From Streptoverticillium olivoreticuli subsp. olivoreticuli (GTDB lineage Bacteria; Actinomycetota; Actinomycetes; Streptomycetales; Streptomycetaceae), in NCBI RefSeq assembly GCF_003391135.1, contig NZ_CP031455.1, forward strand, positions 1,116,001 to 1,180,000: a DNA stretch of 64,000 bases, written 5' to 3'. The notes under the pieces were generated by a model. That model had not been told where the DNA came from, did not search any database, and worked only from the letters and a program-made list of their open reading frames with translations. Position numbers and translations under genes: made by a program. Below are positions 51,892 to 60,830 of the stretch, one piece after another. The stretch's first letter is position 1; every line of letters starts with the position of its first letter.

Positions 51892-52065
51892 ATGAGCCTG
51901 GGAAAGAAGTTCAAGGACAAGACGCAGGTGCTCAGCGGAAAGATCAAGCAGAGCATCGGCCGGGCCACCGGGAACAGGCGGCTGCGGACGGAAGGGAAAA
52001 CGGATCGCGTCGCGGGAAATCTGAAGCAGTCCGGCGAGAAGGCCAAGGACGCCTTCGAACGCTGA
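51892..52065 (+). CDS. CsbD family stress protein
   Basis: ATG at 51892 follows AAAGGA. The 57-residue hydrophilic product has the CsbD pattern: GKIKQSIGRATGNRRLRTEG followed by DRVAGNLKQ. CsbD proteins are general-stress (SigB-regulated) proteins in Bacillus; their molecular role is not settled. A perfect terminator hairpin follows. Confidence 0.9.
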   Translation: MSLGKKFKDKTQVLSGKIKQSIGRATGNRRLRTEGKTDRVAGNLKQSGEKAKDAFER

Positions 52066-52077
52066 CCCCCGACCGCC

Positions 52078-52112
52078 CCGGGTGGTGCCCACGCCGCGTG
52101 GGCACCACCCGG
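52078..52112 (+). terminator. Perfect terminator hairpin after the CsbD gene
   Basis: Arms 52078-52093 (CCGGGTGGTGCCCACG) and 52097-52112 pair over 16 bases around a three-base loop. Confidence 0.8.
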
Positions 52113-52197
52113 CAGGCACCACGCGGGGTACGAGCCAACAGGAGCTGACGGGAATGAAACTGAGCGGCTTACGAGCCGGGAACCGGCGAGGGCGGCC

Positions 52198-52815
52198 ATG
52201 TCCACCGTCGTGATCACTGCCTCGATCATCGTGGCCGTCATTGCCGTGGCCGCCGTCCTCTTCACCGGACGCGGCCGGGCGAGCGGCGAGCACGCGCTGA
52301 AACGGCGCTTCGGCCCCGAGTACGCCCGTGCCGTCGCCCGCCACGACGGCAACACCAGGACAGCCGAGCGGGAACTCGACGAGCGCGTGCAGCGCCACGG
52401 TTTCCTCAAGGAACAGCCGCTGCCACCTGGGGCCCGCGAGCAGTACGCGGCCCAGTGGGCCCGGATCCAGGAGTGGTTCGTCGACTCACCGTGGGAGGCG
52501 GCCGCCGAGGCCGACGCGGTACTGGCGCGGCTGGCGAAGGACCGGGGCTTCCCCGGTGGTGAGGAGTTCGAGGAACAGCTGGCCGCGCTCTCCGTCCACC
52601 ACGCCGGGCAGGTCCACGGATACCGCAAGGTGCACATGGCCGTGCGCGGCCAGGCCGGCACGGAGGAGATGCGCGAGGCCGTGGTCGAGGCCCGGGATCT
52701 CTTCGATGAACTGCTCACGCAACGACCGGACGGCTCGGGCCGGCACCGGCCGCAGTCCTGCGACGACCGCGGCCACGCGCCAAGGCCGCTCGGCCGACGC
52801 CATACGAAGGGATAG
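52198..52815 (+). CDS. Membrane-anchored protein of unknown function
   Basis: ATG at 52198 follows GAGGG. The 205-residue product has one N-terminal membrane helix (about residues 4-22) and a charged helical body (about 30-170) containing RIQEWFVDSPWEAAAEADAV. The same core pattern recurs in the next gene (VNTFVDHPRQAVEEAEGAF), so the two share a domain. A cytoplasmic coiled or helical domain tethered to the membrane is likely. It lies in a run of stress-type genes. Confidence 0.72.
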   Translation: MSTVVITASIIVAVIAVAAVLFTGRGRASGEHALKRRFGPEYARAVARHDGNTRTAERELDERVQRHGFLKEQPLPPGAREQYAAQWARIQEWFVDSPWEAAAEADAVLARLAKDRGFPGGEEFEEQLAALSVHHAGQVHGYRKVHMAVRGQAGTEEMREAVVEARDLFDELLTQRPDGSGRHRPQSCDDRGHAPRPLGRRHTKG

Positions 52816-52824
52816 GGGAACGTG

Positions 52825-53247
52825 ATGATGTACGACCAAGAACGCGCACAGCAGCCCCCCGCCAAGAGCCGGACCCCCGCTGAGCCACGCGCCCCGCACG
52901 TACCTCACCCCGAGCCGCCCCGGCAACCGCTCCAGCCGGTCACGGGTGCCGACAGCACCGGCCACACCCCGGGCTCGGAGCAGTTGTTCCCGCAGGATGC
53001 CCGGGACAAGCTGGCCACGCTCCTCCAGCAGGCCGTCAACACGTTTGTCGACCATCCGCGTCAGGCGGTGGAGGAAGCCGAGGGCGCCTTCGACAAAGCC
53101 GTCACCTACCTGACGGACACCCTGGCGGAACGAGGACGCGTCCTCCGCGCGCGCTGGCAGGACCAGTACTCCGAGGCGGAGACGGAGGAACTGCGGCTCG
53201 CGCTACGGCAGTACCGGGAGATCACAGAGCAGCTGCTGCAACTGTGA
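52825..53247 (+). CDS. Soluble protein sharing a helical domain with its upstream neighbour
   Basis: ATG at 52825 is preceded by AGGGGAA; GTG 52822 and ATG 52828 are in-frame alternatives. The 140-residue product has a Pro-rich N-terminal third and a helical C-terminal domain (about residues 50-140) that matches the core of the membrane-anchored protein upstream. It starts nine bases after that gene, so the pair is probably co-translated and may form a complex. Function is unknown. Confidence 0.7.
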   Translation: MMYDQERAQQPPAKSRTPAEPRAPHVPHPEPPRQPLQPVTGADSTGHTPGSEQLFPQDARDKLATLLQQAVNTFVDHPRQAVEEAEGAFDKAVTYLTDTLAERGRVLRARWQDQYSEAETEELRLALRQYREITEQLLQL

Positions 53248-53414
53248 ACTGTCATGACTTCACCGCCCCCTGAGCTGCTGCGGACCATCGAGTCGCCGCA
53301 GCAGGACGCGCCCGGCCGCCCCGCCTCCCAGCGAACCGGCAACCGGCCGGTCATCCGGGCGGCCGGGACGCACCTGCTGCCCTCCGGGATCCCCGGACCC
53401 CGGCGCCGCATGGC

Positions 53415-55799
53415 TCAGTTCGTCCAGGTCCATTCCGTGACTTCCGGCAGGTCGGTGCCGTGTTCACGGATCCAGGCGCGGTGGCGGGTACGGACGTCCT
53501 CCATCTCCTGCCGGAGCGTGGCGGCGCGTACGGCCAGGCCGGGGACGCGGTCGATGACGTCCATGACCAGGCGGTAGCGGTCCATGTCGTTGCGCACGAC
53601 CATGTCGAACGGGGTGGTGGTCGTGCCTTCCTCCTTGTAGCCGCGGACGTGCAGATGGGTATGACCGGCGCGGCGGTAGGCAAGGCGGTGGATCAGCCAC
53701 GGGTACCCGTGGTAGGCGAAGACGACCGGTTTGCCGCGGGTGAACAGCGCGTCGAATTCCGGGTCGGACATGCCGTGCGGGTGCTCTTCGTTCGGGAGCA
53801 GGCGGGCCAGGTCCACGACGTTGACGACCCGGACCGCGAGGTCGGGCAGGTGGCGGCGGAGCAATTGCGCGGCGGCCAGGACCTCCAGCGTGGGAACGTC
53901 GCCCGCGCAGGCCAGGACCGCGTCGGGTTCCGCAGTGCCGTCCTCGCTCCCGGCCCATGTCCAGATCCCGGCTCCGCGGGCGCAGTGGGCACGTGCCTCC
54001 TCGAGGCCGAGCCAGTCGAAGCAGGGCTGTTTGCCGGCGACGACGACGTTGACGTGGTCGCGGCTGCGCAGCACGTGATCCGCGACGGCCAGGAGGGTGT
54101 TGGCGTCCGGGGGGAAGTAGACGCGGACGACCTCGGGGGACTTGTTGAGGACGTGGTCGACGAAGCCGGGATCCTGATGCGAGAAGCCGTTGCTGTCCTG
54201 CCTCCAGACGTGCGAGGTGAGCAGGTAGTTGAGGGAGGCGATGGGGCGGCGCCAGGGGATGCGACGCGAGGTGCGCAGCCATTTGATGTGCTGGTTGACC
54301 ATGGAGTCGACGATGTGGACGAACGCCTCGTAGCAGGAGAACATCCCGTGCCGGCCGGTGAGGAGGTAGCCCTCCAGCCAGCCCTGGCAGGTGTGTTCGG
54401 AGAGGATTTCCATGACCCGGCCGTGGAGGTCCAGATGTTCGTCGGTGTCCAGGGTCGTCGCCTGCCAGGCTTTTCCGGTGGCGCGGTAGACGGCCTGGAG
54501 GCGGTTGGAGGCGGTTTCGTCCGGGCCGACCAGCCGGAAGTCGCGGCGCTGTGCGGTGTCCTCCATGAGGGTCTCCAGCAGGCCGCCCAGGACACGCGTG
54601 GGTTCGTGGAGGGTGGCGCCGGGTTTGTCGACCGGGATCGCGTATCGCTCCAGCGGCGGGATCGGCAGCTCGCGCAGCAGTCGGCCGCCGTTGGCGTGCG
54701 GGACGGCGCCGAGCCTGTGCTCCCCCTCGGGCACACATGCCAGAACCCGCTCACGTGGGCGGCCCTGGTCGTCGAACAGCTCGGCGGGCCGATAGGAGCG
54801 CATCCACGCTTCCAGTTGCCGCAAGTGCTCGGGGTTCTCCCGCACCGTGTCGAGGGGGACTTGGTGGGCGCGCCAGGTGTCCTCCACGGGCAGGCCGTCG
54901 ACCTCGGCGGGGCCGGTCCAGCCCTTGGGGGTGCGCAGCACGATCACCGGCCACCGGCGGCGTTCGGTGACGCCCTGTTCGCGGGCACCGCGCTGGATGT
55001 CGGCGATGCGCTCCAGCGCGGTGTCCATCGCACGCGCCATGGCGCGGTGCACCTGGAGCGGGTCGTTGCCACCGACGTGGATCGGGTCGTGGCCCAGACC
55101 GCGGATGAAGTCGTCGAGTTCGTATTCGGGCAGCCGGGCTAGGACCGCCGGGTTGGCGATCTTGTATCCGTTGAGGTGGAGGATCGGCAGGACCGCTCCG
55201 TCGTGCACCGGGTCGAGGAACTTGTTGGAGTGCCACGAGGCGGCCAGTGGCCCGGTCTCGGCCTCGCCGTCGCCGATGACGCAGGCGACCAGCAGGCCGG
55301 GGTTGTCCAGGGCCGCACCGTAGGCGTGGGCGAGGGAGTAGCCGAGTTCGCCGCCCTCGTGGATCGAGCCGGGCGTCTGGGGGGCGACATGGCTGGGCAC
55401 GCCGCCGGGGAAGGAGAACTGGCGGAAGAGCCGTGTCATGCCCGCGGTGTCGCGGCCGACGTCCGGGTAGGTCTCGGTGTAGGTGCCCTCCAGCCAGGAG
55501 TTGGCGAGCACGGCCGGCCCTCCGTGGCCGGGGCCCCAGATGCACAGGGTGTCCTGGCCACGGGCCTTGATCACCCGGTTGAGGTGGGTGTGGACCAGGT
55601 TCAGCCCGGGCGAGGTTCCCCAGTGCCCGAGCAGTCTGGGCTTGATGTGCTCCGGGAGCAGCGGCTCGGCCAGCAGCGGGTTGGTCATGAGGTAGATCTG
55701 GCCCACGGCCAGATAGTTCGCGGCCCGCCAGTGGGCATCGAGTTCTCCCAGCTCCGCGTCGTCGAGACAGCTGTCGGGTTCCGGGTGGACATCGGCCAT
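53415..55799 (-). CDS. xfp: Xylulose-5-phosphate/fructose-6-phosphate phosphoketolase
   Basis: ATG read from 55799 gives 794 residues, the usual phosphoketolase length. N-terminal landmarks are [15 protein letters not shown] and [12 protein letters not shown]; the thiamine-diphosphate motif is [31 protein letters not shown] and [11 protein letters not shown] are further family blocks. The enzyme cleaves xylulose 5-phosphate (and often fructose 6-phosphate) with phosphate to acetyl phosphate plus a C3 or C4 sugar phosphate. Thiamine diphosphate and magnesium are the cofactors. No acetate kinase is adjacent. In Streptomyces the gene is often found in stress islands, as here. Confidence 0.95.
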   Translation of the reverse strand: MADVHPEPDSCLDDAELGELDAHWRAANYLAVGQIYLMTNPLLAEPLLPEHIKPRLLGHWGTSPGLNLVHTHLNRVIKARGQDTLCIWGPGHGGPAVLANSWLEGTYTETYPDVGRDTAGMTRLFRQFSFPGGVPSHVAPQTPGSIHEGGELGYSLAHAYGAALDNPGLLVACVIGDGEAETGPLAASWHSNKFLDPVHDGAVLPILHLNGYKIANPAVLARLPEYELDDFIRGLGHDPIHVGGNDPLQVHRAMARAMDTALERIADIQRGAREQGVTERRRWPVIVLRTPKGWTGPAEVDGLPVEDTWRAHQVPLDTVRENPEHLRQLEAWMRSYRPAELFDDQGRPRERVLACVPEGEHRLGAVPHANGGRLLRELPIPPLERYAIPVDKPGATLHEPTRVLGGLLETLMEDTAQRRDFRLVGPDETASNRLQAVYRATGKAWQATTLDTDEHLDLHGRVMEILSEHTCQGWLEGYLLTGRHGMFSCYEAFVHIVDSMVNQHIKWLRTSRRIPWRRPIASLNYLLTSHVWRQDSNGFSHQDPGFVDHVLNKSPEVVRVYFPPDANTLLAVADHVLRSRDHVNVVVAGKQPCFDWLGLEEARAHCARGAGIWTWAGSEDGTAEPDAVLACAGDVPTLEVLAAAQLLRRHLPDLAVRVVNVVDLARLLPNEEHPHGMSDPEFDALFTRGKPVVFAYHGYPWLIHRLAYRRAGHTHLHVRGYKEEGTTTTPFDMVVRNDMDRYRLVMDVIDRVPGLAVRAATLRQEMEDVRTRHRAWIREHGTDLPEVTEWTWTN

Positions 55800-56132
55800 T
55801 TCCTGGTTCTCCAAGTCGTCGGGCGGCGCGGCGCCGCGGATACCGGTGGTCGGGCGGCGTACTCGGGACTGCGGGCGGCGTCGTGAGCACCGATGACGGC
55901 GATGCCGAGGAGTTCCGGGGTCGCGGCACATGAGGGCGACTCCGGCACTTGCGTGCACCACGCACCTCCACGGAGCGGAAATGGTCTCCACGCTGCCGGG
56001 GGCCGGGGCCGCAGCCGACACCCTAGCCCTGCCCGCGTCACGCAACCAGCGTCCGAACGAGCCACCGGATCGCCCGCGTCGGGCCCGCGTCCGTGCAAGG
56101 GCCCGGCCCTGCCATCCACGCCCGGAGAAACG
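55800..56132. other. Upstream region of the phosphoketolase gene with repeat copy B
   Basis: No gene is seen. The stretch holds the phosphoketolase promoter (minus strand) and one copy of the ~71-base repeat. Confidence 0.5.
55939..56010 (+). repeat. Imperfect ~71-base repeat, copy B
   Basis: This is the partner of 51371-51441 (about 82% identity by eye, one single-base indel). It lies about 140 bases upstream of the phosphoketolase start, in reverse orientation relative to that gene. Confidence 0.6.
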
Positions 56133-56164
56133 CCACGGCCGCTCCGGGGAGGGAGCGGCCGTGG
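56133..56164 (-). terminator. Terminator after second beta-helix gene
   Basis: Arms 56133-56145 (CCACGGCCGCTCC) and 56152-56164 are perfect complements around GGGGAG, about 35 bases past the stop on the minus strand. Confidence 0.65.
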
Positions 56165-56196
56165 TCGGATGCCGGTCTTTGGTACGGAGGGGCTTG

Positions 56197-56970
56197 TCAG
56201 CCGATGCAGCCGGGGACGGGTGAGGGGCTGCCGGTGCAGTTGGTCGCGATGTTGGCGGTCACGGTGGAGGTGTTGAGTGTTGCCGAGCCGGCGGTGTAGT
56301 AGATCCCGCCGGGGTTCACAGCAGCGATATTGGTGTTGACCACGCTGCTGGTCAGGGTGAGCGTCCCGTTGACGCTGGCGATGCCTGCACCCTGATGAGC
56401 GGTGTTGCTCTTGACGGTGCTGCTGGTGAGCGTCGCCGCGGACGCTGTACCGGTGCTGGAGAGGGCACCGCCGAGACCGTCGGCGGTGTTGCCGGACAGC
56501 TGACTGCCGGTGAGTGTGACCGCGCCGAAGCTGAGGATGCCTCCGCCGTCGCCATGACCCGTTGCGGCCGCGTGACCGCCGCTGAGAGTGACTGCCTTGA
56601 GAGTGAGGCCGCCCGTGGGGCCGACCTGGGCGATACGGAACGCGGGCGCCGTTCCCGCGCGGGTGATGGTGTTGGCGTTGCCCTCGAGAGTGACGGGGGT
56701 GGTGATGACCGGCAAGCCGGCCGGGCCGTTCACCCCGTCGTCGCCGTGGCCGGCTGTGAGGGTGTACGTACAGCCAGGGGTCAGGGTGACGGTCCCGCCG
56801 CCCGCGGCGTTCGCCGCGTTCACAGCGGTCACCAGGGCTGTCTCGTCGCAGGCGACAGACGCAGGCCGGGCCTGCGCGGCCCCGGGCAGAAGAATGGCGG
56901 CACCAGCGGCAAGAGCACCGGCCGCGGAAAGTGCGAGAATTGTGCGAGTGTTTCGCATCAGGACTTTCAT
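56197..56970 (-). CDS. Secreted beta-helix-like repeat protein (paralogue 2)
   Basis: The 257-residue call begins at the ATG read from 56970; an ATG at 56958 is a close alternative and neither has a strong ribosome site. A signal peptide (to about residue 35) precedes the same repeat series as the protein at 46000-46746: [42 protein letters not shown] and the ending [12 protein letters not shown]. The two are clear paralogues; this one has a few extra residues around [14 protein letters not shown] tandem-scale duplication 10 kb apart is likely. Function is unknown. Confidence 0.82.
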   Translation of the reverse strand: MKVLMRNTRTILALSAAGALAAGAAILLPGAAQARPASVACDETALVTAVNAANAAGGGTVTLTPGCTYTLTAGHGDDGVNGPAGLPVITTPVTLEGNANTITRAGTAPAFRIAQVGPTGGLTLKAVTLSGGHAAATGHGDGGGILSFGAVTLTGSQLSGNTADGLGGALSSTGTASAATLTSSTVKSNTAHQGAGIASVNGTLTLTSSVVNTNIAAVNPGGIYYTAGSATLNTSTVTANIATNCTGSPSPVPGCIG

Positions 56971-57304
56971 GGCACTGAGACCGATGGTGGCTGAGTAAGA
57001 AAACTCAAACGTCCCGCAGGAGCGGTCACCGGCGGCCAACGAACAACCAGCCCGGACGCTACTCCGCCCAACCGGAAATAGATAGCCCGATACCGCTTCC
57101 AACTCTTCCGTTATGGCGGTATTTCGCCTGAAGCACGGAAATGCACGGCAAGGCGAGAACTGCCGCGGATCCCAGCGCTCGGGCCGCCCCCGGAGTAGCC
57201 TGGGGACACTGGGAATGCTCCGTGCGCCGGCTCCATGTCGGTGCCGTTTCCGGCGAGCGGCTATATCGGGCGCATGCAAATGCGCCCGGAATCGGGTCCG
57301 CCTC
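56971..57304. other. Divergent intergenic region
   Basis: No gene is seen. The region separates the beta-helix gene from the DUF5994 gene and must hold both promoters. A spaced inverted pair ATACCGC and GCGGTAT (around 57090-57122) is the only symmetry noticed. Confidence 0.4.
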
Positions 57305-57784
57305 ATGACGACGACCATCAGCCCCTCTTCGACCCTCGAAGAGGGCACTTGCCCGCCACCGGCGCGCCTGGCCCTGAAACCGGCGGGCGCGGACCGGGGG
57401 CTCCTGGACGGCGCCTGGTGGCCTCGTTCCCGCGACCTCGCGCGCGAGCTTCCCGCCCTGACCGATGTGCTGGACCACCGCTGGGCGCGCATTACCCGGA
57501 TCACGGTGAACCCCACCTACTGGCCGGTGATCCCGCGAAAGATACCCGTCACCGGGCATGTCGTGCATGTGGGCTGGTTCGCGGCGGAGCAGGATCCGCA
57601 CAAGCTCCTGCTGCTCTCCTACGCCGTCGGCCGCTGGGACCTGCTGGTCATACCGCCGGAGAGCAGCGAGGACGCGGCCGCCCGGCTGATGTCCGCCGCG
57701 ACCGACCCGCGCAACCACCGCACCGCCAGCGCCCTGATCGCAGGCGAGAAGCTTCTCGGCACCAGGGAAGCATCAAGCTCGTAG
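57305..57784 (+). CDS. DUF5994 family protein
   Basis: The 159-residue protein has no membrane segment. It carries the landmarks of DUF5994: LDGAWWPRSRDLARELPAL near residue 33, ITVNPTYWPVIPRKIP near residue 68 and LLLLSYAVGRWDLLVIPPE near residue 100. It is widespread in Streptomyces and unexplored. The N-terminal ~25 residues look disordered. No strong ribosome site is seen before the ATG. Confidence 0.8.
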   Translation: MTTTISPSSTLEEGTCPPPARLALKPAGADRGLLDGAWWPRSRDLARELPALTDVLDHRWARITRITVNPTYWPVIPRKIPVTGHVVHVGWFAAEQDPHKLLLLSYAVGRWDLLVIPPESSEDAAARLMSAATDPRNHRTASALIAGEKLLGTREASSS

Positions 57785-57925
57785 CAACGGACATCAGCGG
57801 TTGCGGGCCTGGCCGCGCACTCGACCGACCCGGCACCGACCCATGCGGGGCATCGCCCGCGTCACCGACGTACTGCCCAGGGCCACGTGCACGAGTGACG
57901 GGGCCCCGATTCCGAGGAGCGGAAC

Positions 57926-58789
57926 ATGGGAGCTTTGATCTTCGTCCTGGTGGTGGTCGTCGTCCTGGTCCTGATCGGGCTCGCGATGGCCATCAGGGTC
58001 GTCAAGCAGTTCGAGAAAGGGGTGCTGTTCCGGTTCGGCCGGCTCGTCGGGGAGCGTGCCCCGGGGCTGCGGTTCATCATCCCGTTCGCCGACGTCCTGC
58101 ACCGGGTGTCGCTGCGGATCGTCACCATGCCGATCCAGTCACAGGGCATCATCACCCGGGACAACGTCAGCGTCGATGTGTCCGCAGTCGCCTACTTCCG
58201 GATCGTCGACGCCGTGAAGTCGGTCATCGCGATCGAGAACGTCTACTCGGCGATCGACCAGATCGCGCAGACCACCCTGCGGAAAGTCGTCGGTCAGCAC
58301 ACTCTCGACGAGACACTGTCGGAGACGGACCGTATCAACCTCGGCATCCGCGAGATCCTCGACGTCACCACCGCGGAGTGGGGCGTGGAGGTCACCCTTG
58401 TCGAGCTGAAGGACATCCAGCTTCCCGAGAGCATGAAGCGGGCCATGGCCCGCCAGGCGGAGGCCGAGCGGGAGAAGCGCGCAAAGATCATCGGAGCCGA
58501 GGGCGAGTCGCTCGCCGCCGCGGCACTGGGCGACGCCTCCGACACGATGATGGCCCACCCGCTGGCGCTGCAGCTCCGCAACCTGCAGAGCCTGGTGGAG
58601 ATCGGCGTGGACAAGAACACCACCGTCGTCTTCCCCGCCCCCTTGATGAGCACCATCGGCGAACTCGGCGCCTTCCTCGCCCGCGAAGTGGCCGCCGCAG
58701 CCCCGCCGGCCACATCGACACCCTCGGCAACCGAACAACCGGCTCAGGACACCCCCGCCGACGAAGGTTCCGACGCCCCGCAGAAGTAG
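57926..58789 (+). CDS. SPFH/band 7 (slipin-type) membrane protein
   Basis: ATG at 57926 follows GAGGAGCGG. The 287-residue product has one N-terminal membrane helix (residues 3-22), the slipin opening VKQFEKGVLFRFGRL, the SPFH core through VSVDVSAVAYFRIVD and a coiled-coil stretch MARQAEAEREKRAKIIGAEGE. The C-terminal ~40 residues are Ala/Pro-rich and disordered. Such proteins form oligomeric membrane scaffolds, and slipins are usually paired with an NfeD protease partner. No NfeD gene is seen next to it. Confidence 0.9.
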   Translation: MGALIFVLVVVVVLVLIGLAMAIRVVKQFEKGVLFRFGRLVGERAPGLRFIIPFADVLHRVSLRIVTMPIQSQGIITRDNVSVDVSAVAYFRIVDAVKSVIAIENVYSAIDQIAQTTLRKVVGQHTLDETLSETDRINLGIREILDVTTAEWGVEVTLVELKDIQLPESMKRAMARQAEAEREKRAKIIGAEGESLAAAALGDASDTMMAHPLALQLRNLQSLVEIGVDKNTTVVFPAPLMSTIGELGAFLAREVAAAAPPATSTPSATEQPAQDTPADEGSDAPQK

Positions 58790-59012
58790 GCGCCCCACTG
58801 CGCTTCGGCCCGCCACCATGCCGGGCGGCGGAGGTCAGCCGATGTCGTGAGCAAGCTCGCTCATGGATGCCGTCCTTACGGGAGCGTTCCCGCAGGGCCC
58901 GGAATGCCACCTGTCTTCGGGTCGCTATGGGCGCGTCGGGCCCTCCCGGCGGCATGATGGCCCTGCCTGGGCTGGAGAACGGGCTGTGGATCCGTCAGCA
59001 GGGAAGGCACCT

Positions 59013-60830
59013 ATGAGTTTTGGAACGGCGCCGAAGACGGTCGCGCCGCGGGTGCCGTTGCGGCACGGGGAGGGCGACAAAGAGCATCTGACCAGCTTCG
59101 GCGGTCTGGCCGCGCTGTCGCTCGACGCGCTGAGCTCGGTGGCGTACGGGCCTGAGGCCATCGTGCTGGTGCTGGTGACGGCCGGCGCGTCGGCGTTGCG
59201 CCTGACCCTGCCGGTCACGCTGGCCATCGTGGGCCTGCTGGTCGTGCTGGTCGTCTCCTACTGCCAGGTCATCGCGGTGCACCCGGACGGCGGTGGCGCG
59301 TACGCGGTGGGCAAGAAGGACCTGGGAGCCACGGTCAGTCTGCTGGCAGCCGCGAGCCTGGTGGTGGACTACGTGCTCACCGTCGCGGTCAGCCTCGCCG
59401 CGGGAGCCGCCAGCCTGGTATCGGCGTTCCCCTCGCTGGGGCACCACATGCTCGGCATGTGCCTGATCGGGCTGGCCCTGATCACCACGGTCAACCTCTG
59501 GGGCATCGCGGAGAGCGCACGCGCGCTCATGCTGCCCCTGGTGCTGTTCCTCGCCGCGGTCTTCGGTGTGATCGTCGTGGGTCTGCTCCGCTCGCACCCC
59601 GCCGCGGTGGTCGGCAGCGCGCAGCCTGTTCACATCAGCGAGGCGCTGGGAACGGTCGTGATCCTCAGGGCCTTCGCCGCCGGCTGCTCGGCCTTGACCG
59701 GCATCGAAGCCATCGCCAACGGCGTCCCCACCTTCCGGCAACCGCGTGCGCGCCGCGCCCAGCGCACCGAGCTGATGCTCGGTGCGCTGCTCGGTGCGAT
59801 GCTCATCGGGCTGTCGGTGCTGATCAACCGCGACCGCGTCGCACCCCGCGGCGGAGTCACCGTGCTGGCGCAGCTCACCGCCGGTTCCTTCGGCACCGGT
59901 TGGGCGTACTACGCCTCCAACATCATCGTCACCCTGGTACTGGCGCTGGCCGCCAACACCAGCTTCGGCGGCCTGCCGGTGCTGATGAGTCTGCTGTCCA
60001 AGGACAACCGGCTGCCCCACCTTTTCGGCCTGCGGGCCGAACGGCCGGTCTACCGCTACGGCGTCATCGCCCTCGCGGTGCTCGCAGCCGTCCTGCTGAT
60101 CGCCGTCGACGCGGTCACCGACCGGCTCATCCCGCTGTACGCGATCGGGGTGTTCATCGGGTTCACCATCAGCCAGACCGGCCTCGTCCGCCACTGGTAC
60201 CGCCGACGCTCACCGCGCTGGGCCCTGCACGCCGCCCTCAACGGCACCGGCGCCGTGCTGACCGCGACCGCTGCCGCTGTCTTCATCGCCGGCAAGTTCA
60301 CCTCCGGCGCCTGGGTGGTGGTCCTCACCGTGCCGGCCCTGATACTGCTGTTCTCCCGCATCGAAAGCTACTACCAGGCGGTAGGGCTCGAACTCGACCT
60401 GGGCGTGCTCCCGCATCCCCCGCGGCCGACCGCGAGCCTGGTCATCGTCCCCGTCGGCAGCATCAGCAAGGTCGCCGAGCACGCCCTGCGCGCGGCACTG
60501 TCCCTCGGCAGCGATGTCGTCGCCGTCAGCGTTCACCCAGAACCCGAAGAAGGCACGGCCTTCCGTACCCAGTGGGAGCAGTGGAACCCCGGCGTACGCC
60601 TGGACACCCTCAACAGCCCGCACCGGTCCCTCGTCCACCCGATCGTCGACTACGTCCGCCGAGCGCAACAGGGCAACCGTCAGGTTGCCGTCCTGATAGT
60701 CGAGGTCCAGCCACGCCGATGGCGCTACCGGATCCTCCAGAACCAGCGAGGCCTCCTCCTGGCGACCGTACTGCGGGCCGGCACGGATGCCGTCATCTGC
60801 ACCATTCCCTACCGGCTCACCACCCGATAA
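59013..60830 (+). CDS. APC-superfamily permease, KimA-like potassium uptake type
   Basis: ATG at 59013 follows AGGGAAGG. The 605-residue product has about twelve hydrophobic helices with LDALSSVAYGPEAI near residue 40 and HPDGGGAYAVGKKDLG near residue 93, then a soluble C-terminal domain of about 150 residues. The length and the DALSSVAYG signature fit KimA-type high-affinity potassium transporters; an amino-acid permease is the alternative. The 3' end overlaps the convergent gene by 22 bases. Its place in a stress island fits osmoadaptation. No ydaO-type riboswitch was recognised upstream. Confidence 0.82.
   Translation: MSFGTAPKTVAPRVPLRHGEGDKEHLTSFGGLAALSLDALSSVAYGPEAIVLVLVTAGASALRLTLPVTLAIVGLLVVLVVSYCQVIAVHPDGGGAYAVGKKDLGATVSLLAAASLVVDYVLTVAVSLAAGAASLVSAFPSLGHHMLGMCLIGLALITTVNLWGIAESARALMLPLVLFLAAVFGVIVVGLLRSHPAAVVGSAQPVHISEALGTVVILRAFAAGCSALTGIEAIANGVPTFRQPRARRAQRTELMLGALLGAMLIGLSVLINRDRVAPRGGVTVLAQLTAGSFGTGWAYYASNIIVTLVLALAANTSFGGLPVLMSLLSKDNRLPHLFGLRAERPVYRYGVIALAVLAAVLLIAVDAVTDRLIPLYAIGVFIGFTISQTGLVRHWYRRRSPRWALHAALNGTGAVLTATAAAVFIAGKFTSGAWVVVLTVPALILLFSRIESYYQAVGLELDLGVLPHPPRPTASLVIVPVGSISKVAEHALRAALSLGSDVVAVSVHPEPEEGTAFRTQWEQWNPGVRLDTLNSPHRSLVHPIVDYVRRAQQGNRQVAVLIVEVQPRRWRYRILQNQRGLLLATVLRAGTDAVICTIPYRLTTR

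Noticed and set aside
60809..60830. 22-base convergent overlap of permease and BNR-protein genes as a notable feature
   Set aside because: Small convergent overlaps are frequent in high-GC actinobacteria, and both ends look natural.
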